Below are positions 8,222 to 16,316 of a DNA stretch of 44,095 bases, piece after piece. The stretch is from an uncultured Clostridia bacterium (GTDB lineage Bacteria > Bacillota > Clostridia > Christensenellales > Aristaeellaceae), in assembly GCA_945928315.1 (NCBI GenBank), contig CAMENN010000012.1, positions 1 through 44,095 of the forward strand. Direction: 5' to 3'. The notes under the pieces were generated by a model. The model was not told the DNA's origin. It made no database searches and saw nothing but the letters and a program-made list of their open reading frames with translations. The translations under genes and the position numbers were made by a program. Position 1 is the stretch's first letter. The number at the start of each line of letters is the position of its first letter.

Positions 8222-8721
8222 GTGACGTATACATATCCACCGGCTGTCACCGCGACGCCGACGCCCACCTTCGTGTAGGCGGTGGAGAGCACGTTGCGCC
8301 GGTGTCCGGGGGAGGAGAGGAACGCCGCCTGCGCCTTTTCCACGGTGCTGTGCCGGGCGATGTTTTCGCTCGCGGCGGTATAGCTGTAGCCGAAATGGGT
8401 CAGCATAGCGCGGACGTCGCCGTAGGTCGGCGAGGTGTGGGAGAAGTAGCCGCGGTCGAGCATGTCCTGCGATTTGATGCGGGCGATGCGCGAGAGCGCC
8501 GGGTCGATGGTCAGCGCAGGCAAATTGTACCGACCGCGGTCAGAATTCAGAAGATTTCCTGCTTCCTGCTCTTGCACTTGAAGGGAAGCTGATGTATAAT
8601 GTGCGTCGAACGCGGCCGCTTCGGCTTGGGGAGCACCGGCCGGGGAGAGGAGCAGCGCCATGACGGCGGCTGCCAGGAGCATGCGGGCGCGCCGCTTCGG
8701 TGCAAAACGGATGTGTCTCAT
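8203..8721 (-). CDS. Secreted CAP-domain (SCP/PR1-like, YkwD-type) protein
   Basis: A basic N-terminus and signal peptide (MLLAAAVMALLLSPAG, cleavage near AEA-AA) are followed by a CAP domain of about 120 residues: LLNSDRGRYNLPAL, ARIKSQDMLDRGYFSHTSP, ASENIA, FLSSPGHRRNVLS and the closing VTAGGYVYVTQIFC. In Firmicutes this family is mostly extracytoplasmic, sometimes spore-coat or cell-wall associated, with no agreed enzymatic role. AAGGAGG sits just upstream of the ATG. The gene is divergent from the zinc-ribbon gene, with back-to-back promoters. Confidence 0.92.
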   Translation of the reverse strand: MRHIRFAPKRRARMLLAAAVMALLLSPAGAPQAEAAAFDAHYTSASLQVQEQEAGNLLNSDRGRYNLPALTIDPALSRIARIKSQDMLDRGYFSHTSPTYGDVRAMLTHFGYSYTAASENIARHSTVEKAQAAFLSSPGHRRNVLSTAYTKVGVGVAVTAGGYVYVTQIFCR

Positions 8722-8749
8722 GAAATACCTCCTTGGTGGGTTCCCTGAC

Positions 8750-8779
8750 AGTGTAGCGCAGGCCGCGGGAAGGTTTCAA
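8750..8779 (-). promoter_or_regulatory. Promoter of the CAP-domain gene
   Basis: Minus strand: -35 TTGAAA, 18-bp spacer, -10 TACACT, about 28 bases upstream of the start codon. Confidence 0.65.
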
Positions 8780-8784
8780 TCATA

Positions 8785-8813
8785 TTGGCAGGGAGCTGCC
8801 ATGGAAATATACG
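8785..8813 (+). promoter_or_regulatory. Promoter of the zinc-ribbon/phosphoesterase pair
   Basis: -35 TTGGCA, 17-bp spacer, -10 TATACG, ending about 20 bases before the zinc-ribbon ATG. Its -35 lies five bases from the -35 of the divergent CAP promoter, so the two promoters probably affect each other. Confidence 0.5.
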
Positions 8814-8832
8814 TGAATCGGGAGGAGAGCCT

Positions 8833-9231
8833 ATGGGCTTTATCAAGTGTCCGCGCTGCGAGCTCAACTACATTCAGGAGGATGAGCAGTACTGCCCGGT
8901 GTGCAAGCGCGAAATGAAGGGCGAGGCGCACGATGATCCGTTCGAGCTGTGCTCGATCTGCAACGAGAACCCGGTCATGCCGGGCAAGGACGTGTGCTAC
9001 ATGTGCTACAAGGAGATGACCCAGCAGCAGGGGCTGCGTGATGAGACGCTTGACGAGGCCGAGGCTCCGGACGTGAATCATCTCGACATGGAGGACGTCT
9101 CCGAGATGGAGGAGATCGAGCTCGACGGTCTGCCGGAGGATATGCCGGAGGACATCGGCGAGCAGATCTCCCTCGAGGAGGAAAAGAGCAAGGAGGACGC
9201 GGAAGACGACGAGGAGGAAGAGGACATCTGA
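8833..9231 (+). CDS. Small zinc-ribbon protein with a strongly acidic tail
   Basis: The 132-aa protein starts MGFIKCPRCELNYI and holds three CxxC knuckles (CPRC, CPVC, CSIC) followed by CYMC, enough for two zinc sites. The second half is almost entirely acidic (EDVSEMEEIELDGLPEDM ... a run of D/E at the end) and probably disordered. The track start at 8785 lies upstream of the ribosome site; GGAGGAG precedes ATG 8833. It is followed after 33 bases by the metallophosphoesterase, so the two are likely co-transcribed. Function is unknown; an RNA- or protein-binding adaptor is only a guess. Confidence 0.82.
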   Translation: MGFIKCPRCELNYIQEDEQYCPVCKREMKGEAHDDPFELCSICNENPVMPGKDVCYMCYKEMTQQQGLRDETLDEAEAPDVNHLDMEDVSEMEEIELDGLPEDMPEDIGEQISLEEEKSKEDAEDDEEEEDI

Positions 9232-9264
9232 TCCCGCCGCGATCCGCAGTCAGGAGGTAGGACT

Positions 9265-9972
9265 GTGCGCGTATATGCCATTGGGGATCTTCACCTGCCG
9301 GGCGGCGATCTGAAGCCCATGGACGTGTTCGGTCCGCACTGGGAAAACCACTTTGAGCGCATCAGCGAGAGCTGGCGGGCGAGCGTGTCGGACGAGGACC
9401 TCGTGCTCATCCCCGGGGACATTTCCTGGGCGATGCAGCTGGCCGACGCCGCGGCGGACCTGCGCCGCATCGCGCAGCTGCCCGGCACCATCCTCATCCT
9501 GCGCGGCAACCATGACTACTGGTGGTCCTCGCTCACGCAGCTGCGCTGCTGTCTGCCCGAACGCATGCATGCCGTGCAGAATGACGCCTATGACGCGGGC
9601 AGCCTCGTCGTCTGCGGCACCCGCGGCTGGACGATCCCCGGAGCGGGCGCCAGCGCGCAGGACGAGAAGATCTACAGGCGCGAGGAGCTGCGCCTGCGCC
9701 TGTCACTGGACGCGGCGAAGAAAATCGCAAACGGGCGGCCCATCCTGGCGATGATGCACTATCCGCCGCTGCTGCCCGAGCACCGCGCCTCGGGCACGGC
9801 CTTCACGCGGCTGCTCACCGAGTACGGCGTCGCGCGCTGCGTCTACGGCCACCTGCACAGCCAGAGCGTGCAGCGCGGCCTGCATGGCGTCTATGAGGGC
9901 GTGCGCTATGACCTCGTCTCCTGTGACGCGCTCGATTTCCGGCTCATGGATGTGACGCCGGAGCTTCCCTGA
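9265..9972 (+). CDS. Calcineurin-like metallophosphoesterase
   Basis: Cytoplasmic two-metal phosphoesterase of about 235 aa with every core motif: DLH (GDLHLPGG), GD (PGDISWAM), GNHD (RGNHDYWW), the MHYPP histidine and GHLHS. The WW after GNHD and the GTRGW loop match a Firmicutes subfamily often named YkuE-like or phosphohydrolase; its substrate is not known to me. The start is GTG behind AGGAGG. It is second in an operon with the zinc-ribbon gene and ends just before two tandem terminators. Confidence 0.9.
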   Translation: MRVYAIGDLHLPGGDLKPMDVFGPHWENHFERISESWRASVSDEDLVLIPGDISWAMQLADAAADLRRIAQLPGTILILRGNHDYWWSSLTQLRCCLPERMHAVQNDAYDAGSLVVCGTRGWTIPGAGASAQDEKIYRREELRLRLSLDAAKKIANGRPILAMMHYPPLLPEHRASGTAFTRLLTEYGVARCVYGHLHSQSVQRGLHGVYEGVRYDLVSCDALDFRLMDVTPELP

Positions 9973-9998
9973 CCCCCAAAAAATAGAATAGCCTGCAT

Positions 9999-10026
9999 GC
10001 GCTGCGAGGAATCGCGGCGCTTTTTT
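9999..10026 (+). terminator. First of two tandem terminators
   Basis: Nine-bp stem GCGCTGCGA-GGAA-TCGCGGCGC (one G-T pair) followed by six T, 27 bases after the phosphoesterase stop. Confidence 0.9.
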
Positions 10027-10037
10027 GTGCCCATCCG

Positions 10038-10078
10038 GCGTTCCGAAGCATCGGGACGCTTTTTTGCTTTTTTTTCGT
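10038..10078 (+). terminator. Second tandem terminator
   Basis: Nine-bp stem GCGTTCCGA-AGCA-TCGGGACGC followed by TTTTTTGC and a further T run, starting 12 bases after the first terminator. Together they insulate the dcw cluster from upstream transcription. Confidence 0.88.
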
Positions 10079-10080
10079 CC

Positions 10081-10380
10081 CCTGTCCGTGAAAACCTCCC
10101 CGAAATCGCTGCGCCGGGTGCCTGCTTCGGGGAGCCCACTGTGCCAGGTGAGTTTCGGAGGGCCTTCCGCCCGAACGAAACAGCATGGAAACGGGAGAGG
10201 GACTTTGTGCGCCAACGCCGCATTCGAGGGCCCTCCGCCCGAAGAATGCGGTTGAAGCAAGCGCGAAGCGAGGTGGGAGTGGGCACTGCCCACGCGCGAA
10301 GCGAGGTGGGTGCGGGCACCGCCCGCCCCGAAGAATGCGGTTGAAGCAGGCGCGAAGCAAGGCGGACGCGGGCGCCACCT
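10081..10380. repeat. Intergenic repeat block upstream of mraZ
   Basis: No gene is supported in 9973-10524. A 36-bp unit beginning CCCGAAGAATGCGGTTGAAG occurs at 10238-10273 and 10327-10362 with two differences. Within it, GCGCGAAGCGAGGTGGG recurs at 10261 and 10294. Each of these two is followed by a palindrome: GTGGGCA-C-TGCCCAC (10279-10293) and GCGGGC-ACC-GCCCGC (10312-10326). Another pair is GGGCC(T/C)TCCGCCCGAA near 10164 and 10228. CCGCATTC at about 10217 can also pair with GAATGCGG at 10244 around a GAGGGCCCTC palindrome. The overlapping frames in the track are products of this repetition. Confidence 0.7.
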
Positions 10381-10443
10381 GAATTTATTACACAATTGTT
10401 ACGGCCTGATTTTTGATTTAGCAAAAACTTCATCCGGAAGTGC

Positions 10444-10507
10444 TTGCAAAGTGGTGGAGAATGGTGTAAAGTATCAGGGAAAGGGTGCAAAGTGGTTGAT
10501 GTGGGGA
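10444..10507 (+). promoter_or_regulatory. dcw promoter overlapped by a MraZ-type direct-repeat operator
   Basis: -35 TTGCAA (10444), 17-bp spacer, -10 TAAAGT (10467). Lying over and after this are repeats in 10-bp register: AAAGTGGTGG, AGAATGGTGT, AAAGTATCAG, GGAAAGGGTG, then AAAGTGGTTG and ATGTGGGG. MraZ is known to bind tandem GTGG- or TGGG-type direct repeats spaced about one helical turn apart upstream of its own gene. The layout therefore predicts autorepression of the whole cluster. Confidence 0.75.
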
Positions 10508-10524
10508 AGGGAGGAATGACCGGC

Positions 10525-10977
10525 ATGGCGCAGACGACGTTTTCGGGCTCGTTTGACCACTCGCTGGATGGCAAGGGCCGCGTCATCATTCCGTCCTCCT
10601 TCCGCGAGGCGCTGGGCGATGACTTTACCATCACCATCAACCCCGACAAGACCGCCGTCGCCATCTATCCCAAGGCAATGTGGGACCAGCAGCTCGAACG
10701 CCTGGCCCGGATCGATCCCATGGACAAGCTCGGCGCGCGGTATGAACGCTACCTCATGAGCGTATCCTTTTCAGGCAACAGCATGGACGCACAGGGCCGC
10801 GTGCTCATTCCCCAGAAGCTGCGCGCCAAGATCGGCCTGACCCGCGACATCGTGTTCGTCGGCGTCAACCGCTATATCGAGATCTGGGATGCCGCCGTCT
10901 ATGCGAAGATGGAGGCCGAAACCGAGGACGACTTCGACGGCCTCGTCGATTACGTCTACCAGAAGTATCCGAACTGA
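10525..10977 (+). CDS. mraZ: Transcriptional regulator MraZ
   Basis: First gene of the division/cell-wall cluster and its DNA-binding regulator. It has the two SpoVT/AbrB-like halves of the family: SFDHSLDGKGRVIIPSSFRE near the start and SFSGNSMDAQGRVLIPQKLR in the second half, each with the DxxGR(V/I)xIP signature. At about 150 aa it has normal length. Three in-frame starts exist: 10444 (far upstream, through the operator), ATG 10516 and ATG 10525. The last has the better distance from AAGGGAGG and begins near the conserved fold. rsmH, the usual next gene, is missing. Confidence 0.95.
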   Translation: MAQTTFSGSFDHSLDGKGRVIIPSSFREALGDDFTITINPDKTAVAIYPKAMWDQQLERLARIDPMDKLGARYERYLMSVSFSGNSMDAQGRVLIPQKLRAKIGLTRDIVFVGVNRYIEIWDAAVYAKMEAETEDDFDGLVDYVYQKYPN

Positions 10978-11030
10978 TTCCTCCGGCCGTGTGACGCCGG
11001 TTCTTGAAGAAGGGGTGGGTGAATACACTG

Positions 11031-11690
11031 ATGGCGAGCACGAAAACGGGCTCCGCAAGCCGCGGACAGTATGCGTCCGACGGCAGCGCTGGCGAGCGCG
11101 AGCTGTACATCTCCGCTGTGCCCGCGGGCTCCGCACAGGACAACCTGCGCGATTTCAACCGCATCGGCTACCGCTCCGAGCGCCCCTGGAACGACACACC
11201 CCGGCCTGCGTTTGCCGATGGCGCCGCTGTCGCCGCGCCCGAGGCGCCCACTGTACACAAGCCCCGCAGGAAAAAGGCGGGCTTCTTTGAGCGCGCCGCG
11301 TACCATGCCCGCCGGGACCGCAAGGGCGTCATCGCCTGTGTGGCGCTCAGCTGCGCCATGCTCATGATGACGGCGCTGTGGGGCGGCAGGATGGTGGATG
11401 GCGTGCAGCTTGCGCGCGACATCGCCAGCTATCAGAGCCAGACCCTCGCCCTCCGGCAGGAGAACGAGGCGCTGACCCGTCAGCTGGAGCTGGCCTCCAG
11501 CGGCGAGCGCATCCGCAACCTGGCCCAGAATGAGCTGGGCATGCTGCGCCGCGAGCGCGCCAACCAGGAGACTATATACATTCGGACCGACAATATCCAG
11601 AACACGGCTGTGCAGCGGGACGAGGAGCCCCGCATGGAGCTGCTCGACGTGCTGCTGGGCCTGATTGACGTCTTCCATATAGGAGAGTGA
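11031..11690 (+). CDS. ftsL: FtsL/DivIC-like septum protein
   Basis: Bitopic division protein that bridges the FtsQ/DivIB complex and the septal synthase. A long, disordered, basic cytoplasmic N-terminus (about 100 residues, ending KPRRKKAGFFERAAYHARRDRK) precedes one membrane segment (VIACVALSCAMLMMTALWG). A leucine-zipper-like coiled coil follows (QSQTLALRQENEALTRQLELA), then IRNLAQNELGMLRRERA, typical of DivIC/FtsL. Assignment rests on this layout and position between mraZ and the PBP. The start is uncertain: ATG 11031 is taken, while GTG 11019 or TTG 11004 would add 4 or 9 residues. The extended N-terminus is longer than usual. Confidence 0.8.
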   Translation: MASTKTGSASRGQYASDGSAGERELYISAVPAGSAQDNLRDFNRIGYRSERPWNDTPRPAFADGAAVAAPEAPTVHKPRRKKAGFFERAAYHARRDRKGVIACVALSCAMLMMTALWGGRMVDGVQLARDIASYQSQTLALRQENEALTRQLELASSGERIRNLAQNELGMLRRERANQETIYIRTDNIQNTAVQRDEEPRMELLDVLLGLIDVFHIGE

Positions 11691-11696
11691 GAGGGC

Positions 11697-13820
11697 TTGC
11701 GTTCACCGGGAGCCACCGTACGAAAGCGGCTGGTTCTGCTGATGGGCGGATTCTTTCTCCTCTTTCTTTGCGTGATTGCGAGGCTGTGCGATCTGCAGAT
11801 CGCGCAGTCCGAGATGCTCACGCAGCGCGGCGTCGCCCAATGGACCCGCAGCGGCATCGTCTCCGCAAGGCGCGGCAGCATCGTCGATACGAAAGGCCGC
11901 ATGCTCGCGCAGTCGATGACCAGCTTCATCCTCAGCGCCAGCCCGCGCGAGGTCACCGACCCCGAGGGGCTGTGCGAGGTGCTCGTGCGTGAGCTGGGCG
12001 CCGACGCGGACACGATCATGCGGCGGCTCTCCCAGAAGAACGCCGCCAGCGTGACGCTCGTGCGCCAGGTCTCCCGCGAGGACGCGGACAGGCTGCGCGC
12101 CATCCGGGCTGACAACGCGAATCCCGACAGCGCGAAGCTCGCCGGGCTCTCCTTTGACGAGGACGTCAGCCGCTGGTACCCGATGGGCAATATGCTCGCG
12201 CAGGTGCTGGGCCTGTGCAACGTGGACGGCGAGGGGCAGAGCGGGCTGGAGCTCGTCTATGACGACGTGCTTGCCGGCGAGCCGGGCCGCATCGTGACCG
12301 AGGTGGACGCCCGGGCGCGCACGCTGCCCGACGGCGTCACGCTCTATGTGCCCGCACAGGCGGGCAACACGCTCCGGCTGACCATCGACCGCGAGGTCCA
12401 GGCGGCTGTCGAGCGGGCCGTGCGCGAATGCGCGCAGGTCAATGAAGCCAAGAATGTACAGGCGATCGTCATGGACGTGAACACCGGTGCGGTGCGCGCC
12501 ATGGCGATGTATCCTTCCTATGACCCGAATGACCCGCCGCGCGAGGACGTCGGGACGCTGACGGGCCTCATGCGCATCACCGCCATCGGCGACGTCTATG
12601 AGCCGGGCTCGACCTTCAAGATTCTGACGGCGGCCGCCGCGATCGACTGCGGGGCCACCAACCCCGACGAGGGCTTTTACTGCTCCGGCCGCATCACCGT
12701 GGACGGCAGCACCGTGCGCTGCTGGGGCGCGCCGCACGGCGCGGAGAACATGAAAAAGGCGCTCCAAAACTCCTGCAACCCGGTCTTCACACAGTTGGCG
12801 CTGCGGCTGGGGAGCAACCGGTTTTACCGCTACCTGACCGCGTTCGGCCTCGGGCAGCGCACCGGCATCGACCTGCAGGGCGAGGCGGCGGGCATCCTGA
12901 TCGCCCCCGACCGTGTCAAGAACGTCGATCTGGCGCGCATCGGCTTCGGTCAGAGCGTCGCGGTGACACCGATTCAGATGATCACCGCCGCGTGCGCCGT
13001 GGTCAACGGCGGACGGCTGATGAAGCCCTATCTGGTGGAGGCCATCGAGACGGAGGACGGCGAGATCATCGAGCAGACGTATCCGCAGGTGGTCGCCAAT
13101 CCCATCCGGGAGAGCACGAGTGCGACGATGCGCGCGCTGCTGCTGAGCGTCGTGGAGGAGGGCGGCGGCAAGAACGCGCGCGTTTCCGGCTACGCCATCG
13201 GCGGCAAGACCGGCACCGCGCAGATCTACAGGGACGGAAAGATCGACAAAAACCTGCATATCGGTTCGTTCGTGGGCTTTGCCCCTGCCGATGACCCGGA
13301 GGTGGCCGTGCTGGTCATCGTCGACGAGGCACAGGTGAAGCCCGATTACGGCGGCACGACGGCGGCACCGTTTGCCGCGAGAATATTTGAAGAAATCCTG
13401 CCGCTTTTGGGCATCCATAAGGAGCAGGAGGGGAGCGGGGCACAGAGCGCCGTCATGCCGGAGGTCACCGGCATGGACGTGAGCGACGCGCGCAAGCTCC
13501 TTCGGGAACTGGGCATCGACTGCGTCACGGATGGCGCGGCGCAGACAGTCACCGGGCAGCTCCCGCCCGCGGGAACGACGGTGACGGAGGGCTTTTGCGC
13601 GATGCTCTATGTGACGGGCGGGGAAGCGCCCACCGCGCAGGACTACGCACAGGTGCCCGACGTGATCGGGCTGCCGGTACGCGAGTGCGCGCAGACTCTG
13701 CGGGAGAGCGGCTTTACGTTTTCGGCGCAGGGCAATGGACTGGCAATCACACAGACCCCGGCGGCGGGACAGTATGCGGCCGCGGGCACGACCGTGACGG
13801 TGACGTTTGAGGAGCCGTAA
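11697..13820 (+). CDS. Class B penicillin-binding protein with two PASTA domains (FtsI/SpoVD)
   Basis: Septal or spore-cortex transpeptidase. After a short cytoplasmic tail and TM1 (LVLLMGGFFLLFLCVIARL), the dimerisation domain begins with ARRGSIVDTKGRMLAQS. The transpeptidase domain shows SxxK as STFK (305-308), SxN as SCN (359-361) and KTG (504-506). The C-terminus has two PASTA modules (PEVTGMDVSDARKLLREL; VPDVIGLPVRECAQTLRE). The start is TTG 11697 with AGGAGA upstream; the preceding ftsL stop is six bases away. As the only PBP in this cluster it is probably the division PBP, but PASTA domains are also typical of SpoVD, so no symbol is given. Confidence 0.93.
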   Translation: MRSPGATVRKRLVLLMGGFFLLFLCVIARLCDLQIAQSEMLTQRGVAQWTRSGIVSARRGSIVDTKGRMLAQSMTSFILSASPREVTDPEGLCEVLVRELGADADTIMRRLSQKNAASVTLVRQVSREDADRLRAIRADNANPDSAKLAGLSFDEDVSRWYPMGNMLAQVLGLCNVDGEGQSGLELVYDDVLAGEPGRIVTEVDARARTLPDGVTLYVPAQAGNTLRLTIDREVQAAVERAVRECAQVNEAKNVQAIVMDVNTGAVRAMAMYPSYDPNDPPREDVGTLTGLMRITAIGDVYEPGSTFKILTAAAAIDCGATNPDEGFYCSGRITVDGSTVRCWGAPHGAENMKKALQNSCNPVFTQLALRLGSNRFYRYLTAFGLGQRTGIDLQGEAAGILIAPDRVKNVDLARIGFGQSVAVTPIQMITAACAVVNGGRLMKPYLVEAIETEDGEIIEQTYPQVVANPIRESTSATMRALLLSVVEEGGGKNARVSGYAIGGKTGTAQIYRDGKIDKNLHIGSFVGFAPADDPEVAVLVIVDEAQVKPDYGGTTAAPFAARIFEEILPLLGIHKEQEGSGAQSAVMPEVTGMDVSDARKLLRELGIDCVTDGAAQTVTGQLPPAGTTVTEGFCAMLYVTGGEAPTAQDYAQVPDVIGLPVRECAQTLRESGFTFSAQGNGLAITQTPAAGQYAAAGTTVTVTFEEP

Positions 13821-13846
13821 AGCGCAGACAACATGGAGGAATGCAT

Positions 13847-15307
13847 ATGAACCTGGCACAACTGACAAAGGATATGCCGGAGCTGATCCGGATCACCTCG
13901 GGCGGGGAGACGGAGATTGAGGCTCTGACGGCGGATTCGCGCGCCAAGTGCGGGCGCGGCCTGTTCTTCTGCCTGCCCGGCGCGCGCTTTGACGGGCATG
14001 ACTTTGCCCCGCAGGCGCTTGCCAACGGCTGCTGTGCGCTGGTCGTGGAGCGCGAGCTGGCGCTTGACTGCCCGCAGGTGGTCGTCAGCGATGTGCGCGC
14101 GGCGATGGCGCGCATCGCCAGCGCGTTCAACGGCCATCCGGAGCGCAGGCTGCGCCTGGTCGGCGTCACGGGCACCAAGGGTAAGACGACCACCACCTAC
14201 ATGCTCAAGAGCATCATCGAGGCGGCGGGTCTGACCTGCGGCATCATCGGCACCACCGGCTGCATTGCGGGCAATACGAAGCTGCCCAGCCATCTGACCA
14301 CGCCCGACCCGATCGAGATGTTCGAGATCCTGCGCATCATGGCGGATGCGGGCGTGCAGGTCGTCTGCATGGAGGTGTCCGCGCACGCGCTGTACCTGCG
14401 CAAGCTGACGGGCATCGTCTTCGAGGCGGCGGCCTATACCAACCTTTCCCAGGACCACCTCGATTTCTTCGGCTCGATGGAGAACTACCTGGCGGCCAAG
14501 CGCCTGCTGTTCACCACCGGTATGGCGCGCAACGCCGCCGTCAACGTGGACGAGGAGACGACGGAGATCGTGCGCGAGGGCATGACCTGCCCGTACATGA
14601 CCTACGGCATCAGTCAGGAGGCCGACCTCTTCGCGCGCGACATCGACATCACTGAAAGCGGCGTATCCTTCACGATCAATCTGCGCAACCTGCATACCGA
14701 GCGCGTGCATCTGCTGCTGACCGGCATGTTCAACGTCTACAATGCGCTGGCCGCAGCGGCCTGCGCGCTGATTCTGGGCGTGGCGCTGGAGGATGTGCGC
14801 AAGGGCCTGGAGGCGGTCGTGTCGGTCCCGGGACGCGTGGAGATGCTGGGCACCAGGACGCCCTACCGGATGATCCTCGACTATTCGCACTCCCCGGACG
14901 CGCTGGAGAACATCCTGCGCACCGTGCGCGAGTTCTGCCGCGGACGGCTGATTCTGGTCTTCGGCTGCGGCGGCGACCGCGACAAGGGCAAGCGCCCGAT
15001 GATGGGCGAGATCGCCGGCCGTCTGGCGGATTATTCCATCCTGACCAGCGACAATCCGCGCTTTGAGGACCCGATGACGATCCTTGCGGCCATCGAGGCA
15101 GGAATTCGTCCGATGGGCGCGAAATATGAAGTGATCGAAAACCGCCGCGAGGCGATCCGCCAGGCCATGGAGATGGCCGTCGGCGGGGACATCATCGTGC
15201 TGGCGGGCAAGGGTCACGAAACCTATCAGGATATCAAGGGCGTCAAGCATCCGTTTGATGAAAAGCGCGTCGTGAGCGAGCTGCTCGAGGAGATGCGCCG
15301 GGACTGA
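13847..15307 (+). CDS. murE: UDP-MurNAc-tripeptide synthetase (meso-DAP adding)
   Basis: Cytoplasmic ligase adding the third amino acid to UDP-MurNAc-L-Ala-D-Glu with ATP. N-terminal UDP-binding domain (ALTADSRAKCGRGLFFCLPG), P-loop GTKGKTT (109-115), HLTTPDP, the substrate-contact SAHAL and NLSQDHLDFFGS, and the C-terminal DYSHSPDALEN, GCGGDRDKGKRP and DNPR (402-405). DNPR is the known signature for meso-diaminopimelate rather than lysine. GGAGG places the start at ATG 13847, two codons inside the track frame. murF, which usually follows, is absent and mraY comes next. Confidence 0.96.
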   Translation: MNLAQLTKDMPELIRITSGGETEIEALTADSRAKCGRGLFFCLPGARFDGHDFAPQALANGCCALVVERELALDCPQVVVSDVRAAMARIASAFNGHPERRLRLVGVTGTKGKTTTTYMLKSIIEAAGLTCGIIGTTGCIAGNTKLPSHLTTPDPIEMFEILRIMADAGVQVVCMEVSAHALYLRKLTGIVFEAAAYTNLSQDHLDFFGSMENYLAAKRLLFTTGMARNAAVNVDEETTEIVREGMTCPYMTYGISQEADLFARDIDITESGVSFTINLRNLHTERVHLLLTGMFNVYNALAAAACALILGVALEDVRKGLEAVVSVPGRVEMLGTRTPYRMILDYSHSPDALENILRTVREFCRGRLILVFGCGGDRDKGKRPMMGEIAGRLADYSILTSDNPRFEDPMTILAAIEAGIRPMGAKYEVIENRREAIRQAMEMAVGGDIIVLAGKGHETYQDIKGVKHPFDEKRVVSELLEEMRRD

Positions 15308-15329
15308 CGCCCCAAACGGAGGAAGGATC

Positions 15330-16301
15330 ATGCAAAGGATGATGATTACCCTGCTGATCGCGTTCGCGGTCGGCGTCGTGCTGGGCAAGCTGCTGCTGCC
15401 GGTGCTCCACAAGCTGAAGTTCGGGCAGAACGTCTACGAGCTGGCGCCGGAGAGCCACAAGAAGAAGCAGGGCACCCCGACGATGGGCGGCCTGGTGATC
15501 GCGGGCGCGGCGATTCTCGCTTCGCTGATCATGACCGATTACAGCGTGCCGGTCTACCAGAACATGACGCTGGCCATGCTGCTGATGGGCCTTGGCAACC
15601 TGTGCATCGGCTTTGCCGACGACATGACCAAGATCCGACGCGGCAAGAACGGGGGCCTCACGCCCAAGCAGAAGATGTTCTTCCAGACGATTCTGGCGCT
15701 GGCGTTCTCGCTCTACTGCTACGCGCATCCGCTGGTCGGCTCCAGCATCAAAATCCCGTTCCTGCGCACGGAGCTCGACCTGGGCATCCTGTACGTGCCG
15801 GTGATGATGTTCATCATCGTGGGCACGACCAACAGCGCGAACCTGCTTGACGGCCTCGACGGCCTGCTGACCAGCGTGTCGATGGTGGACTTTGCGACGC
15901 TGGCGGTCATGGCGGGCGCAGCGGCGCTTCCGGGCGTGGGCGTGTGCAGCGCGGCGATGTGCGGCGCGTGCATGGGCTTCCTGACGCGCAACGCGTACCC
16001 GGCGCAGATGTTCATGGGCGATACCGGCTCCATGTTCATTGGCGGCACGGTCGTCGCCGCGGCGATGCTGCTGCGTCAGCCGCTGGTGCTCGTGCTCATC
16101 GCGTTCTGGATGCTCATGAGCAGCCTGTCGGACATCATCCAGGTCGCCTATTTCCGCAAGACGCACGGCAAGCGCATCTTCAAGATGGCGCCGATTCACC
16201 ATCACTTCGAGCTGTGCGGCATCCATGAGACGAAAATCGTCATGATGTACATGGTCACGACGATCATTCTTTGTGTGATTACCCTGCTGGGTGTGCTGTA
16301 A
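15330..16301 (+). CDS. mraY: Phospho-MurNAc-pentapeptide transferase
   Basis: Integral membrane enzyme that makes lipid I from UDP-MurNAc-pentapeptide and undecaprenyl phosphate. About ten membrane segments and the family's catalytic and binding motifs are visible: QGTPTMGG, FADDMTK (the DD pair), TTNSANLLDGLDGL, FMGDTGS and MAPIHHHFE. At 323 aa the length is normal. GGAGGAAGG precedes the ATG. It is located 22 bases after murE and 15 before murD. Confidence 0.97.
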   Translation: MQRMMITLLIAFAVGVVLGKLLLPVLHKLKFGQNVYELAPESHKKKQGTPTMGGLVIAGAAILASLIMTDYSVPVYQNMTLAMLLMGLGNLCIGFADDMTKIRRGKNGGLTPKQKMFFQTILALAFSLYCYAHPLVGSSIKIPFLRTELDLGILYVPVMMFIIVGTTNSANLLDGLDGLLTSVSMVDFATLAVMAGAAALPGVGVCSAAMCGACMGFLTRNAYPAQMFMGDTGSMFIGGTVVAAAMLLRQPLVLVLIAFWMLMSSLSDIIQVAYFRKTHGKRIFKMAPIHHHFELCGIHETKIVMMYMVTTIILCVITLLGVL

Positions 16302-16316
16302 CGGAGGCATGAAATC

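Noticed and set aside
7993-8592. 199-aa plus-strand frame starting ATG 7993
   Set aside because: It reads antisense through most of the CAP-domain gene; only the alternative frame from 8000 has a plausible ribosome-site distance.
9703-10664. Several overlapping minus-strand frames in the mraZ upstream gap
   Set aside because: They translate the DNA repeats (recurring LASR/THLAS-like strings) and have no ribosome sites.
11703-13868. 721-aa minus-strand ORF antisense to the PBP gene
   Set aside because: Shadow of a gene with all catalytic motifs.
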